Positions 9,110 to 17,733 of a stretch of DNA of 64,000 nt are shown here, piece after piece (within the stretch, counting starts at the first letter, position 1; each line of letters opens with the position of its first letter). A model generated the notes under the pieces. The model saw only the letters and a list, made by a program, of their open reading frames with translations. It was not told where the DNA came from and did no database searches. The position numbers were made by a program, and so were the translations under genes. Origin of the DNA: CAZNPW01 sp964575185 (GTDB lineage Bacteria > Pseudomonadota > Alphaproteobacteria > Rhodobacterales > Rhodobacteraceae); contig CAZNPW010000009.1 of the NCBI GenBank assembly GCA_964575185.1, positions 1 through 64,000 on the forward strand, given 5' to 3'.

Positions 9110-10396
9110 TCAGGCAACGGTTGCGGCGGTGACGGATGTGGACATGGCTCCGATGCGTGCCATCAACGAAACATGCTCGTCCGCCGCGCTGGTCGCATCC
9201 GGTGGCAACCTGATTCCTTCCCGCAATCGAAGCCACCCATCCGACTCGCCCGCGGCAATCTGCAAGGCCGTGCTCCACCCGGCAATGCTCCCCACCGGCA
9301 CATGCCTCCCGTCCACCCCGTCCCGCACCTTCTCCGCCGGGCCGCCGATGTCCGACGCGATCACCGGGCGGCCGTGCATGAAGGCTTCCTGGATCACCAT
9401 GGGAGAGTTCTCCCACCAGACCGACGGCACCACGACCCAGTCGACGCCGCGCATCCGCTGGCCCAGTTGCGCGGGTTCGTAGGGGCCGACCCAGCGCAGG
9501 ACGCCCTCGTCGATCAGGGGCGCGCGCAGGGCCTCGACGCGGGTGCGGAAGGCCTCGGGCTGGCCTTCGAGGTTGGCGCCGTGGATCTCGACCACGATCC
9601 CGCGGCGGCTTTCGGCGGGCAGGGACGCGACGGCGGCGAGCAGCACGTCGACCCCCTTGTAGGGCGTGATCTGGCCGAAGAAGCCGAAGCGGTTGCGCGT
9701 CTCGCCGGGGGCGAGCGGCCGCGGGGTCCGGTCGGCAACCCGGACCTGGGCATTCTCCAGCACCGTGATCCGGTCGGGCGCCAGCCCCCAGGCGATGTAG
9801 CGCTGGCGCAGGAACTCGGACGGGGCGACGAAGTGGTCGATCGCCCGGAAGGTCGACCGGAAGCGGTGCTTGCGCAGCCAGAAGGCCTCGATCGTGCGGT
9901 CGGGAAAGCACTGCACGCAGTCGTCCAGGCTCTCGCGGCTGCACAGGCGCAGGCTGCCGGGCTTGACCATCTGTCCGTCGTTGCAGCAGATGGCCATCAT
10001 TTCGTGCAGCGTCAGGAGGATCGTGACATCGGGCAGGATGCGCCGGATGGCCAGGACGACCTCGAGGCCCAGGTGCGCGAAATGGTGCAGGTGCACCACG
10101 GTGGGCCGCAGCCGCGTCAGCAGGTCGGCCAGTCCGGCGAACATGCTGTCGACGTTGGCGCTGCGCATGTCGAACCAGTCGGCGATGCCCTGCTGCCAGA
10201 GGTATTCGTCGGTGCGCCGCGGCGTGAGCTGGCCCGTGGCGCCCTGCCTGCGGTCGTGCCGCGCGAGGAACCAGGCGTGTTCGACGTCGGCGTGGGCGCG
10301 GTAGCCCTGGAACAGGTTGTAGGCCGCCGTCTCGCCGCCGCCGAGCGAGAAGTCGGGGTGCCCGTGCGCGACCACGAGGATCCGGTGCGCGGTCAT
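9110..10396 (-). CDS. Glycosyltransferase family 4
   Basis: 428 residues, GT-B fold. The N-terminal domain starts with ILVVAHGHPDFSLGGGETA, typical of GT4 proteins. The C-terminal domain has FGFFGQITPYKGVDVLLAAV and the nucleotide-sugar site PSVWWENSPMVIQEAFMHGRPVIASDIGGPAE, where the E-x7-E pattern can be traced. Four or more cysteines lie between about 155 and 182 (ICCNDG, LCSRES, DDCVQCFPD), as seen in some GT4 proteins of this size. ATG at 10396 overlaps the stop of the upstream GT2 gene (ATGA). The open frame continues far upstream to 12034, but that part is a shadow of the GT2 gene. Confidence 0.88.
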   Translation of the reverse strand: MTAHRILVVAHGHPDFSLGGGETAAYNLFQGYRAHADVEHAWFLARHDRRQGATGQLTPRRTDEYLWQQGIADWFDMRSANVDSMFAGLADLLTRLRPTVVHLHHFAHLGLEVVLAIRRILPDVTILLTLHEMMAICCNDGQMVKPGSLRLCSRESLDDCVQCFPDRTIEAFWLRKHRFRSTFRAIDHFVAPSEFLRQRYIAWGLAPDRITVLENAQVRVADRTPRPLAPGETRNRFGFFGQITPYKGVDVLLAAVASLPAESRRGIVVEIHGANLEGQPEAFRTRVEALRAPLIDEGVLRWVGPYEPAQLGQRMRGVDWVVVPSVWWENSPMVIQEAFMHGRPVIASDIGGPAEKVRDGVDGRHVPVGSIAGWSTALQIAAGESDGWLRLREGIRLPPDATSAADEHVSLMARIGAMSTSVTAATVA

Positions 10397-12165
10397 GGCG
10401 ACACGATCCCCTCGATCACGTCGGCCCAGATCGCCTGGTGCCGCGCGGCATTGGCGATCACCACCCGCTGGCGGAAATCCGCGTCGCCGAGCTGCCGGAA
10501 CGACTGGCGTTCGAGGTGCACCAGCCGCGCGGCCCGGACATAGTAGCTGCGCAGGCCCCTGGCCCGCAGCGCGAGGCAGAGGTGACTGTCCTCGAAATCG
10601 CCGACCAGATAGCCTTCGTCCCACCCGCCCGCCTCCGCCAGCCGCATGCGCGAGGTCAAAAGGCAGGCCCCGGTGACGGCCGCGACCTCCTCGACCTCGG
10701 GGCCGCTGTCGAGCCCGGCCGCCAGCCCCCGCAGGGGATGCGTGTTGATCCAGATCCCGAAGTCGTGATGGCGCTGGAACGCCATGCCCGCGTGCTGAAG
10801 CCCGTCGTCGGCATAGACGAGCTGCGCCCCGACCGCGCCGGCGTCGGGACAGCGCTGCCAGGCCGACAGCATCGCGTCGAGCCAGCCGGGGGCCGTGGGG
10901 ATCACGTCGCTGTTCAGGAACAGCAGCAGGTCGGCATGCGACGCGGCGACGCCGAGATTGTTCGCGCCCGAAAAGCCGCGGTTGATGTCCCCGCCGACCA
11001 GCCGCATCCCGATGCCGTGCAGACGCGACCAGGTCCTGCATTTCCTGACGGCGGCGTCCCAGAGCGCGGGATCGTCGACCACGTAGATGATCTCGGCGCG
11101 GCTGCGGACCGTGGGGTCGGCGGCGAACTCGGCAAGCTGCGCTTCGATGAAGTCGAGCCGTCCGTAGAGCGGGACGATCAGCGAGACCGCTGCATCCCCG
11201 GGCGGATGGCCGACCTGACACCGTCTGACCTCGGCCACCGACCGCAGCCGCCGCTGTTCGGCCTGCACCCGGGTCAGCAGCGGCCAGTCCACCTGCACCG
11301 CGCGTTCGGCAAACTGCCCCAGCGGGGTCGCAACCCCGAACAGATGCCGGGCGGTATCGACCAGGGTGCCGGTCGTTGCCACCGGCACGCGGTAGGCACC
11401 CAACTGCCGCAGCGTGTCGCCCTCGCGCACCGCGACGAGGACCTCCTGCCCGGGGACGACGTCGGGGACATAGCCGACGAACCCGCAGGCCAGGTGGCTC
11501 CAGGGCGACGCGGGATAGGCCGATGCCACATCCGCCCGCGAAAAGCGGAAGAACTCCGCGAACGGCGTCGTGCCGCCGTCGACGGCCATGAGCAGCAGTT
11601 CCTGCGCCGGGTGGTGCAGCGCCCAGCCGAAGACGACCGCACCGCAGGCGTCGGTCGCGATCATGCCTTCGACGAAGGCCCGCGCCACGGCGGTCGATGC
11701 GGGCAGCGCGGCGACATCGCCCGAGGGCGGCCAGAGGAACGCCGCATCGCCTTGGCCGACGGTCCTTGCCGCCCAGACCTGGGCCGACTGCTGCGGGATG
11801 ACGAACGGCACCGGAAGGACGTGGGTTCCGGTGACGGTGTCGACGAGCACGACCTCGCAGGGGCCCGAGGAGAAGTAGCGCCGCGGCACCGGCAGTTCGA
11901 ATCCTGCATGCGCCGTGCCCTTGCCCGCGGCGATCACGTCCTCCCGCAGGATATCCGCGGTCACCTCGCCGAAGAAGTTGCCGTTGAGATAGACCTGGAC
12001 GCGCAAGGGCGTGCTCGACCCGTCGGCCATCCACCCCCGCAGGCGCACGCCGTCGAAGTCCTCGATGTTGCCAACCGGGGCACGGTCCGGCACCTGGCTC
12101 GCGAGATCGGTCTGGACGTGCACGCGGCGACCTTTCGGCAGGGTTCCACGGCCGGGAACCTGCAT
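10393..12165 (-). CDS. Glycosyltransferase family 2 with two N-terminal GW-type beta domains
   Basis: About 590 residues from ATG 12165; GTG at 12123, with AAAGG seven bases upstream, is a good alternative start. Residues 1-300 hold two related beta-rich modules, each around a hydrophobic-G-W motif (GVRLRGWMADG and AVVFGWALHHP). The C-terminal 290 residues are a GT-A domain: VSLIVPLYGRLDFIEAQL, VVDDPALW, LLLFLNSDVIP (DxD equivalent) and VGDFEDSHLCLALRARG. The modules probably bind carbohydrate or place the enzyme, but their function is not established. The gene precedes and overlaps the GT4 gene, forming a three-gene glycan set with the sulfotransferase. Confidence 0.82.
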   Translation of the reverse strand: MQVPGRGTLPKGRRVHVQTDLASQVPDRAPVGNIEDFDGVRLRGWMADGSSTPLRVQVYLNGNFFGEVTADILREDVIAAGKGTAHAGFELPVPRRYFSSGPCEVVLVDTVTGTHVLPVPFVIPQQSAQVWAARTVGQGDAAFLWPPSGDVAALPASTAVARAFVEGMIATDACGAVVFGWALHHPAQELLLMAVDGGTTPFAEFFRFSRADVASAYPASPWSHLACGFVGYVPDVVPGQEVLVAVREGDTLRQLGAYRVPVATTGTLVDTARHLFGVATPLGQFAERAVQVDWPLLTRVQAEQRRLRSVAEVRRCQVGHPPGDAAVSLIVPLYGRLDFIEAQLAEFAADPTVRSRAEIIYVVDDPALWDAAVRKCRTWSRLHGIGMRLVGGDINRGFSGANNLGVAASHADLLLFLNSDVIPTAPGWLDAMLSAWQRCPDAGAVGAQLVYADDGLQHAGMAFQRHHDFGIWINTHPLRGLAAGLDSGPEVEEVAAVTGACLLTSRMRLAEAGGWDEGYLVGDFEDSHLCLALRARGLRSYYVRAARLVHLERQSFRQLGDADFRQRVVIANAARHQAIWADVIEGIVSP

Positions 12166-12233
12166 CTGCGGCACAGGCCTAGCGGAAAACCGCCCGTCCC
12201 TCAAGCGCGCTGCGGTGGCGGCCACCTCCGGCG

Positions 12234-13976
12234 TCAATGGCTTTCGCGCGCGACCGCGTTGCCGCGGCAGCCGATCAGGAAGTCCATGTCGGCCCCCAGA
12301 TGCGCGCCCTGGACGTGGTCGTGGTAAAGCTGCGCGTAGCCGCCGGCGGGGCGGGCGACGGGGCTTTGCCAGGCGGCCAGCCGTGCGGCGAGTTCGGCCT
12401 CGGGGATGTCGAGGTGCAGGCGGCGACCCGCCACGTCGAGCTCGATCATGTCGCCGGTCCGCACCACCGCCAGCGGGCCGCCCCGCGCGGCCTCGGGCGA
12501 GGTGTGCAGCACCACGGTGCCGTAGGCGGTGCCCGACATGCGGGCGTCGCTGATGCGGACCATGTCGGTGATGCCCTTCCGCAGCACCTTGGGCGGCAGG
12601 CCCATGTTGCCGACCTCGGCCATGCCCGGATAGCCGCGGGGGCCGCACATCTTCATCACCATCACGCAGGTCTCGTCGATGTCGAGCGCCTCGTCGTCGA
12701 TCCGCGCCTTGTAGTCGTCGATGTCCTCGAACACGACCGCCCGGCCGCGGTGCTGCATCAGGTGGGGGCTTGCGGCCGACGGCTTCAGCACCGCGCCGTC
12801 GGGGGCGAGGTTGCCGCGCACCACCACGATGCCGCCCGACTGCGTCAGCGCGCGCTCCACCGGCAGGATCACGTCCGCGTGGTGGTTGCGGACGTCCCTG
12901 ACCTCGTCCCAGATCGCCCCGCCGCTGACGGTCAGGCTGTCGCGGTTCAGAAGCCCCGCCTCGCCCAGCCGCTGGATGACCACGGGCAGGCCGCCGGCGT
13001 AGAAGAACTCCTCCATCAGGTACTTGCCCGACGGCATCAGGTTCACGATCGTCGGCACGTCGCGGCCCCAGGCGTCCCAGTCGTCGAGGGACAGCGGGAT
13101 GCCCACCCGCCCCGCGATGGCGAGCAGGTGGATGACGGCGTTGGTCGATCCGCCGATCGCGGCGTTGGTGCGGATCGCGTTCTGGAAGGCCTCGCGCGTC
13201 AGGATGTGGCTGGGGCGCAGGTCGTCCTTGACCATCTGCACGATCCGCCGCCCCGACAGGTGCGCCATGACGCGGCGGCGGCTGTCGACCGCGGGGATGG
13301 CGGCGTTGCCGGACAGGGTCATCCCCAGAGCCTCGACCATGCTCGCCATGGTGCTGGCGGTGCCCATCGTGTTGCAGGACCCAGGGCTGCGGCTCATCGA
13401 CGCCTCTGCCTCAATGAACTCGGACGAGGTCATCTCCCCGGCCTTCACGGCCTCGGAGAACTTCCACAAGTGGGTGCCGGAGCCGACGCGCTCGCCGCGG
13501 AAATACCCGTTCAGCATAGGCCCGCCCGAGACCATGATGGTGGGGATGTCGCAGCTTGCGGCCCCCATGAGCAGCGACGGCGTGGTCTTGTCGCAGCCGA
13601 CCAGCGCCACGCAGCCGTCCATCTGCTGGCCGCGGATCGTCTCCTCCACCGCCATGGCGGCGAGGTTGCGGAACATCATCGCGGTGGGGCGGAAGCCCGA
13701 TTCGCTGACCGAGAACACCGGCACGTCCACCGGCAGCCCGCCTGCCTCGTAGACCCCGTGCTTCACCCGCTGCGCGAGGTCGTTCATGTGCGCGTTGCAG
13801 GGGTTCAGCTCGGAGAAGGTGTTCAGGATGCCGATCACCGGGCGGCCGTCGAACAGGTCGGGGGGCAGGCCCTGATTCTGCATCCAGGACCGGTGGTAGA
13901 TCGCGTCCTTCGAGACGCCCGCGAACCATTCCTGGCTGCGCAGCTTCCGGGGCCAGGGTGCGGGTTTCCAGGTCAT
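12234..13976 (-). CDS. IlvD/Edd-family sugar-acid dehydratase (L-arabonate dehydratase-like)
   Basis: 580 residues, the length of pentonate dehydratases. Iron-sulfur and metal-binding segments are LVGCDKTTPSLLMGAAS, RSPGSCNTMGTASTM and VMKMCGPRGYPG, with AIGGSTNAVIHLLAIAGR between them. IlvD/Edd enzymes dehydrate sugar acids or dihydroxy acids to 2-keto-3-deoxy acids. The position, overlapping gguC by four bases and following a pentose/hexose ABC importer, argues for a sugar acid (arabonate, xylonate or galactonate) rather than branched-chain amino acid synthesis. ATG 13976 is the first residue that matches the family (MTWKPAPWPRKLRSQEWF). Confidence 0.85.
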   Translation of the reverse strand: MTWKPAPWPRKLRSQEWFAGVSKDAIYHRSWMQNQGLPPDLFDGRPVIGILNTFSELNPCNAHMNDLAQRVKHGVYEAGGLPVDVPVFSVSESGFRPTAMMFRNLAAMAVEETIRGQQMDGCVALVGCDKTTPSLLMGAASCDIPTIMVSGGPMLNGYFRGERVGSGTHLWKFSEAVKAGEMTSSEFIEAEASMSRSPGSCNTMGTASTMASMVEALGMTLSGNAAIPAVDSRRRVMAHLSGRRIVQMVKDDLRPSHILTREAFQNAIRTNAAIGGSTNAVIHLLAIAGRVGIPLSLDDWDAWGRDVPTIVNLMPSGKYLMEEFFYAGGLPVVIQRLGEAGLLNRDSLTVSGGAIWDEVRDVRNHHADVILPVERALTQSGGIVVVRGNLAPDGAVLKPSAASPHLMQHRGRAVVFEDIDDYKARIDDEALDIDETCVMVMKMCGPRGYPGMAEVGNMGLPPKVLRKGITDMVRISDARMSGTAYGTVVLHTSPEAARGGPLAVVRTGDMIELDVAGRRLHLDIPEAELAARLAAWQSPVARPAGGYAQLYHDHVQGAHLGADMDFLIGCRGNAVARESH

Positions 13977-14944
13977 AGGGGCGTCACTTTCACGGGGGTT
14001 TCGTCGTTCGCGTCGAAGGCGAGCGGGTTTGTCAGCGGCAGGCCGAAGGCGTCCGCCGCGATCTCGAAGGTATCGCCGGGCGCGGGCTTTATGCCGTCGG
14101 CAAAGGACAGCGTCGCGGTTCCGAACATGTGGACATGCACGTCGCCGGGCTGGCGGAAGAGCGCATACTTGAAGTGGTGATGTTCCAGGTTGGCGAAGGT
14201 ATGGCTCATGTTCGCCTGCCCGCTCAGGAACGGTTTTTCCCAGATCACCGTCCCGGCGCGGAGGATGCGGCTGGTGCCCCGGATGTCGGCGGGCAGGTCG
14301 CCCAGCAGGATCTCCGGTCCGAAGCTGGCCGGGCGCAGCTTGGAATGGGCGAGGAAGAGGTAGTTGATCCGCTCGGTCACATGGTCCGAGAACTCGTTGG
14401 CCAGCGCCCAGCCGATCCGCGCGGGTGTGCCGTCCGGGCCGATCAGGTAGATGCCCGCGACCTCCGGCTCCTCCCCGCCATCGAGCGCGAAACCGGGGGC
14501 GGTCAGGGGCGCGCCGGGGGCTGTGGCGGTGTGGCCGTTGCCCTTGTAGAACCACTCCGGCTGCACGCCGATCGTGCCATCCGCGGGCCGCCCGCCCTCC
14601 AGCCCCATGCGGAACATCTTCATCGAATCCGTCAGCGCCTCGGTGGGGGTGCTGTGCATCGCGTCGCGCGTGGCGGCGCTGCCGAGATGCGTGAGGCCGG
14701 TGCCCGTCAGGTGCATGTGCGCGGGGTCGGGGTGGGTGATCGGCAGCATCACCCGGCCCGCCGCGAGCAGCGCAGGCAGGTCCACCGGCTCGCCCCGCCC
14801 CCGCGCCGCGATGACCTCCGCCAGCCCCCGCCTCTGGGTCAGCGCCGCCTGCGCCAGCGCGTAGGTGGACGCGGCCCCCGGCACGATCCAGGCGCCCGAA
14901 CCGTCCCGGGCGACGACGGCCCCCACGATCTGCGAAATCCGCAT
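13973..14944 (-). CDS. gguC: GguC-family protein (fumarylacetoacetate-hydrolase fold)
   Basis: 323 residues. The C-terminal FAH-type fold is recognised by VQPEWFYKGNG, PEVAGIYLIGPDGTPARIGWALANEFSDH and FGTATLSF. The gene order chvE-gguA-gguB-gguC is that of the Agrobacterium sugar locus. FAH-fold proteins in such loci act on 2-keto-3-deoxy sugar acids, for example as dehydratases after the IlvD-type enzyme, which is encoded next here. The start overlaps the permease stop (TGATG) and the stop overlaps the dehydratase start, so the set is translationally coupled. The reaction itself is inferred. Confidence 0.8.
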   Translation of the reverse strand: MRISQIVGAVVARDGSGAWIVPGAASTYALAQAALTQRRGLAEVIAARGRGEPVDLPALLAAGRVMLPITHPDPAHMHLTGTGLTHLGSAATRDAMHSTPTEALTDSMKMFRMGLEGGRPADGTIGVQPEWFYKGNGHTATAPGAPLTAPGFALDGGEEPEVAGIYLIGPDGTPARIGWALANEFSDHVTERINYLFLAHSKLRPASFGPEILLGDLPADIRGTSRILRAGTVIWEKPFLSGQANMSHTFANLEHHHFKYALFRQPGDVHVHMFGTATLSFADGIKPAPGDTFEIAADAFGLPLTNPLAFDANDETPVKVTPL

Positions 14945-16164
14945 CACTTGCTCTTGTTGTAGACGTCGAAGATGACCGCGGCCAGCAGCACCAGGCCCTT
15001 GATGACCTGCTGGTAGTCGATCCCGATCCCCAGGATCGACATGCCGTTGTTCATCACCCCCATGATGAGCGCGCCGACCACGACCCCCACGATCTTGCCC
15101 GACCCGCCCGTCATCGACGCCCCGCCGATGAAGACCGCGGCGATGACGTCGAGCTCGAACCCCGTGCCCGCCTTGGGCGTCGCGCTGTTCAGCCGGGCGG
15201 TGACGATCATCCCCGCCAGCGCCGCCAGCGCGCCCATGTTGACGAAGCACCAGAAGACCAGCCGGCTGGTGTTGATCCCCGACAGCTTCGCGGCCTTCTC
15301 GTTGCCCCCCGTGGCATAGATGCGCCGCCCGGCCGAGGTATTCTCGGTGAAGAAGGCGTAGAGGACCGTCAGCACCACGAGGATCACCAGCACGTTCGGC
15401 AGCCCGCGGAACTGCGCGAGCTTCCAGCCGACGAAGATCAGCGCGGCGGTCACGATGGCGTAGCGGCCCCAGAACAGCGCCGCAGGCTCGGGCACGATGC
15501 CGAAGCTCGCGTCGCGCTGGCGCGCCCGCAGGCCGAGCCAGATGAGCAGGATCGCCGCCGCCAGGACCGCCACCATCGTGGTGCCATTGAACCGTTCCAT
15601 CCCCAGCAGGGCCTGGTCCCAGTTGCCGAAGGCGTCGGGGACGAAGCCGTTCGACATCGCCTGGAACGCGCGCGGGAAGGGGCCGATGTTCTGCCCGCCC
15701 AGCATCCACAGCGTCAGCCCGCGGAACACGAGCATCCCGGCCAGCGTCACGATGAAACTGGGGATGCGCCAGTAGGCCACCCAGTAGCCCTGCGCCGCGC
15801 CGATCAGCCCGCCCGCGACCAGCGTCAGCGGGATCACCAGCCAGACCGTCAGCCCCACCTGCACCGTCAATGCCGCCGCGATGGCCCCGGTGAAGGCCGC
15901 GACCGAGCCGACCGACAGGTCGATGTGCCCGGCCACGATCACCAGCAGCATCCCCAGCGCCATGACGATGACGTAGGAGTTCTGCAGGAACAGGTTGGTG
16001 ATGTTCTGCGCCGACAGGAAGTCGACGTCGCCCAGCATCACCCGCACGATCACGGTGAAGAAGAACACGATGGCGACCAGCGCCACGAGCATCCCGTTTT
16101 CCCGCAGATGCCCGCCGACGGAGGCGCGCGGCGCGGCGGGGGCGGCGGTGGCTTGCGCGGTCAT
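14944..16164 (-). CDS. gguB: Sugar ABC transporter permease
   Basis: 406 residues, with about ten membrane helices, starting at about residue 24 with LVALVAIVFFFTVIVRVML. It has the BPD_transp_2 motifs GHIDLSVGSVAAFTGAIAA and VFIGGASMTGGSGKIVGV, typical of MglC/XylH/GguB permeases. ATG 16164 overlaps the gguA stop (ATGA). It is the sole permease in the operon, as usual for CUT2-type sugar importers, where it forms a homodimer. Confidence 0.88.
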   Translation of the reverse strand: MTAQATAAPAAPRASVGGHLRENGMLVALVAIVFFFTVIVRVMLGDVDFLSAQNITNLFLQNSYVIVMALGMLLVIVAGHIDLSVGSVAAFTGAIAAALTVQVGLTVWLVIPLTLVAGGLIGAAQGYWVAYWRIPSFIVTLAGMLVFRGLTLWMLGGQNIGPFPRAFQAMSNGFVPDAFGNWDQALLGMERFNGTTMVAVLAAAILLIWLGLRARQRDASFGIVPEPAALFWGRYAIVTAALIFVGWKLAQFRGLPNVLVILVVLTVLYAFFTENTSAGRRIYATGGNEKAAKLSGINTSRLVFWCFVNMGALAALAGMIVTARLNSATPKAGTGFELDVIAAVFIGGASMTGGSGKIVGVVVGALIMGVMNNGMSILGIGIDYQQVIKGLVLLAAVIFDVYNKSK

Positions 16165-17684
16165 GCGGCTTTTCCTTTCAGGATCATCCCCATGATCCGC
16201 TCCTGGCTGGCCTCGGCGCGCGACAGCTCGCCCACGATCCGGCCTTCGTTCATCACAGTGATGCGGTCGCACATGCCCAGAAGCTCGGGCATCTCGCTGG
16301 AAATCATCACCACCCCCCGCCCCTGCGCCGCAAGCTGGTTCATGATCTGGTAGATCTCGAACTTGGCCCCCACGTCGATCCCCCGCGTCGGCTCATCGAG
16401 GATCAGCACCTGCGGGTCGGTGAACAGCCATTTCGACAGCACGACCTTCTGCTGGTTGCCGCCCGACAGGTTCACGACCTTCTGCCGCACGCCGGGGGTG
16501 CGGATGTTCATCCGCGTCCGGTACTCCTCGGCCACCTTCGCCTCGCGCCGCTTGTCGAGCACGCCGCGCAGGGCGATTCCGGCAAGGTTGGCGAGCGAGA
16601 TGTTCCACAGGATCGGCTCCTCGAGCACCAGGCCCAGCGCCTTGCGGTCCTCGGTGACGTAGCTGATCCCGGCCGCGATGGCCTTCGGCACGGTCGACAC
16701 GTCGACCACCCGTCCGCCCATCCGCACCGTCCCCCGGTGCCCCCGCCCGTAGCTGCGCCCGAAGATGGACATGGCGAGTTCGGTCCGCCCCGCGCCCATC
16801 AGCCCGGCGATCCCCACGATCTCGCCGCGGCGCACGGTCAGGTGCGCGTCGCGGATCATCTGGCGGTCCTGCTGGTCGGGGTGCCAGACCGACCAGCCCT
16901 CGACCTCCATCAGCACCTCGCCGATTGCGGGCGTGCGGTCGGGGTAGCGGTGCGCCATGTCGCGGCCGACCATGTCGCGGATGATGCGGTCCTCGGTGAT
17001 CTCGTGCCGCGCCATGGTGCTGATCGTCGCGCCGTCGCGGATCACCGTCACGCGGTCGGCCACGCGGGCGATCTCGTTGAGCTTGTGGCTGATGATGATC
17101 TGGGTCACCCCCTGCGCCTTCAGCTCCAGCATCAGGTCCAGGAGCTTCGCGCTGTCGTTCTCCTGCAGCGCCGCCGTCGGCTCGTCGAGGATCAGCAGCC
17201 GCACGTCCTTGGCCAGCGCCTTGGCGATCTCGATCAGCTGCTGCTTGCCGACGCCGAGCTTGCCGACGGGGGTGGAGGGTGGCTCGCTCAGCCCGACCTT
17301 GCGCAGCCAGCCTTCGGTCTTCTGAAACGCCTCGGGCCAGTTGATGACCCCGCGCCGCGCGACCTCGTTGCCGAGGAACAGGTTTTCGGCGATCGACAGA
17401 AGCGGCACCAGCGCGAGTTCCTGGTGGATGATGATGATGCCCTTGGCTTCGCTGTCGCGGATGCCGCGCAGCGCCAGCGGCTGGCCGTCGTAGACGATCT
17501 CGCCGTCGTAGGACCCCTGCGGGTAGACCCCCGACAGCACCTTCATCAGCGTGGACTTGCCCGCGCCGTTCTCGCCGCAGATGGCGTGGATTTCCCCGGC
17601 CTCCACGGTCAGGTCCACGCGGTCGAGCGCGCGCACCCCCGGGAAGACCTTGCTGATCCCCCGCATCTCCAGAAGTGCCGGCAT
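16161..17684 (-). CDS. gguA: Sugar ABC transporter ATPase with two ABC domains
   Basis: 507 residues. Domain 1: Walker A GENGAGKSTLMK (about 37-48), signature LGVGKQQLIEIAKAL, Walker B LLILDEPTAAL. Domain 2 has the family's usual degenerate Walker A (GLMGAGRTELAMSIFG), the signature LSGGNQQKVVLSKWL and Walker B VLILDEPTRGIDVG. This double-domain layout defines MglA/XylG/GguA ATPases of CUT2 importers. It lies between the binding-protein and permease genes, 49 bp after chvE across a stable hairpin. Confidence 0.9.
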   Translation of the reverse strand: MPALLEMRGISKVFPGVRALDRVDLTVEAGEIHAICGENGAGKSTLMKVLSGVYPQGSYDGEIVYDGQPLALRGIRDSEAKGIIIIHQELALVPLLSIAENLFLGNEVARRGVINWPEAFQKTEGWLRKVGLSEPPSTPVGKLGVGKQQLIEIAKALAKDVRLLILDEPTAALQENDSAKLLDLMLELKAQGVTQIIISHKLNEIARVADRVTVIRDGATISTMARHEITEDRIIRDMVGRDMAHRYPDRTPAIGEVLMEVEGWSVWHPDQQDRQMIRDAHLTVRRGEIVGIAGLMGAGRTELAMSIFGRSYGRGHRGTVRMGGRVVDVSTVPKAIAAGISYVTEDRKALGLVLEEPILWNISLANLAGIALRGVLDKRREAKVAEEYRTRMNIRTPGVRQKVVNLSGGNQQKVVLSKWLFTDPQVLILDEPTRGIDVGAKFEIYQIMNQLAAQGRGVVMISSEMPELLGMCDRITVMNEGRIVGELSRAEASQERIMGMILKGKAA

Positions 17685-17702
17685 CGTCCCCCCGCACGGC
17701 AG

Positions 17703-17726
17703 GCCGGCCCCCGCGAAGGGGCCGGC
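17703..17726 (-). other. Intercistronic stem-loop between chvE and gguA
   Basis: A perfect nine-base inverted repeat (GCCGGCCCC and GGGGCCGGC) separated by six bases lies in the 49-bp gap after the binding-protein gene. On the transcribed minus strand the loop reads UUCGCG. There is no U tract. Such hairpins after binding-protein genes commonly protect the upstream mRNA or attenuate read-through, so that more binding protein than membrane subunits is made. That role is inferred. Confidence 0.6.
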
Positions 17727-17733
17727 GCCGAGG

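Noticed and set aside
9076..9117. TTG start for the sulfotransferase
   Set aside because: Adds fourteen residues without family support and overlaps the next gene; ATG 9075 has a ribosome site.
10397..12034. Upstream extension of the GT4 frame to about 974 residues
   Set aside because: The extra part is antisense-frame shadow of the GT2 gene; the GT4 fold starts at ATG 10396 with a four-base overlap.
12197..12225. GGTGGC-G-GCCACC repeat near the start of the GT2 gene as a terminator
   Set aside because: One-base centre and short stem, common by chance in GC-rich DNA.
12234..13976. Housekeeping ilvD (branched-chain amino acid synthesis)
   Set aside because: The coupling to gguC and a sugar importer and the length favour a sugar-acid dehydratase.
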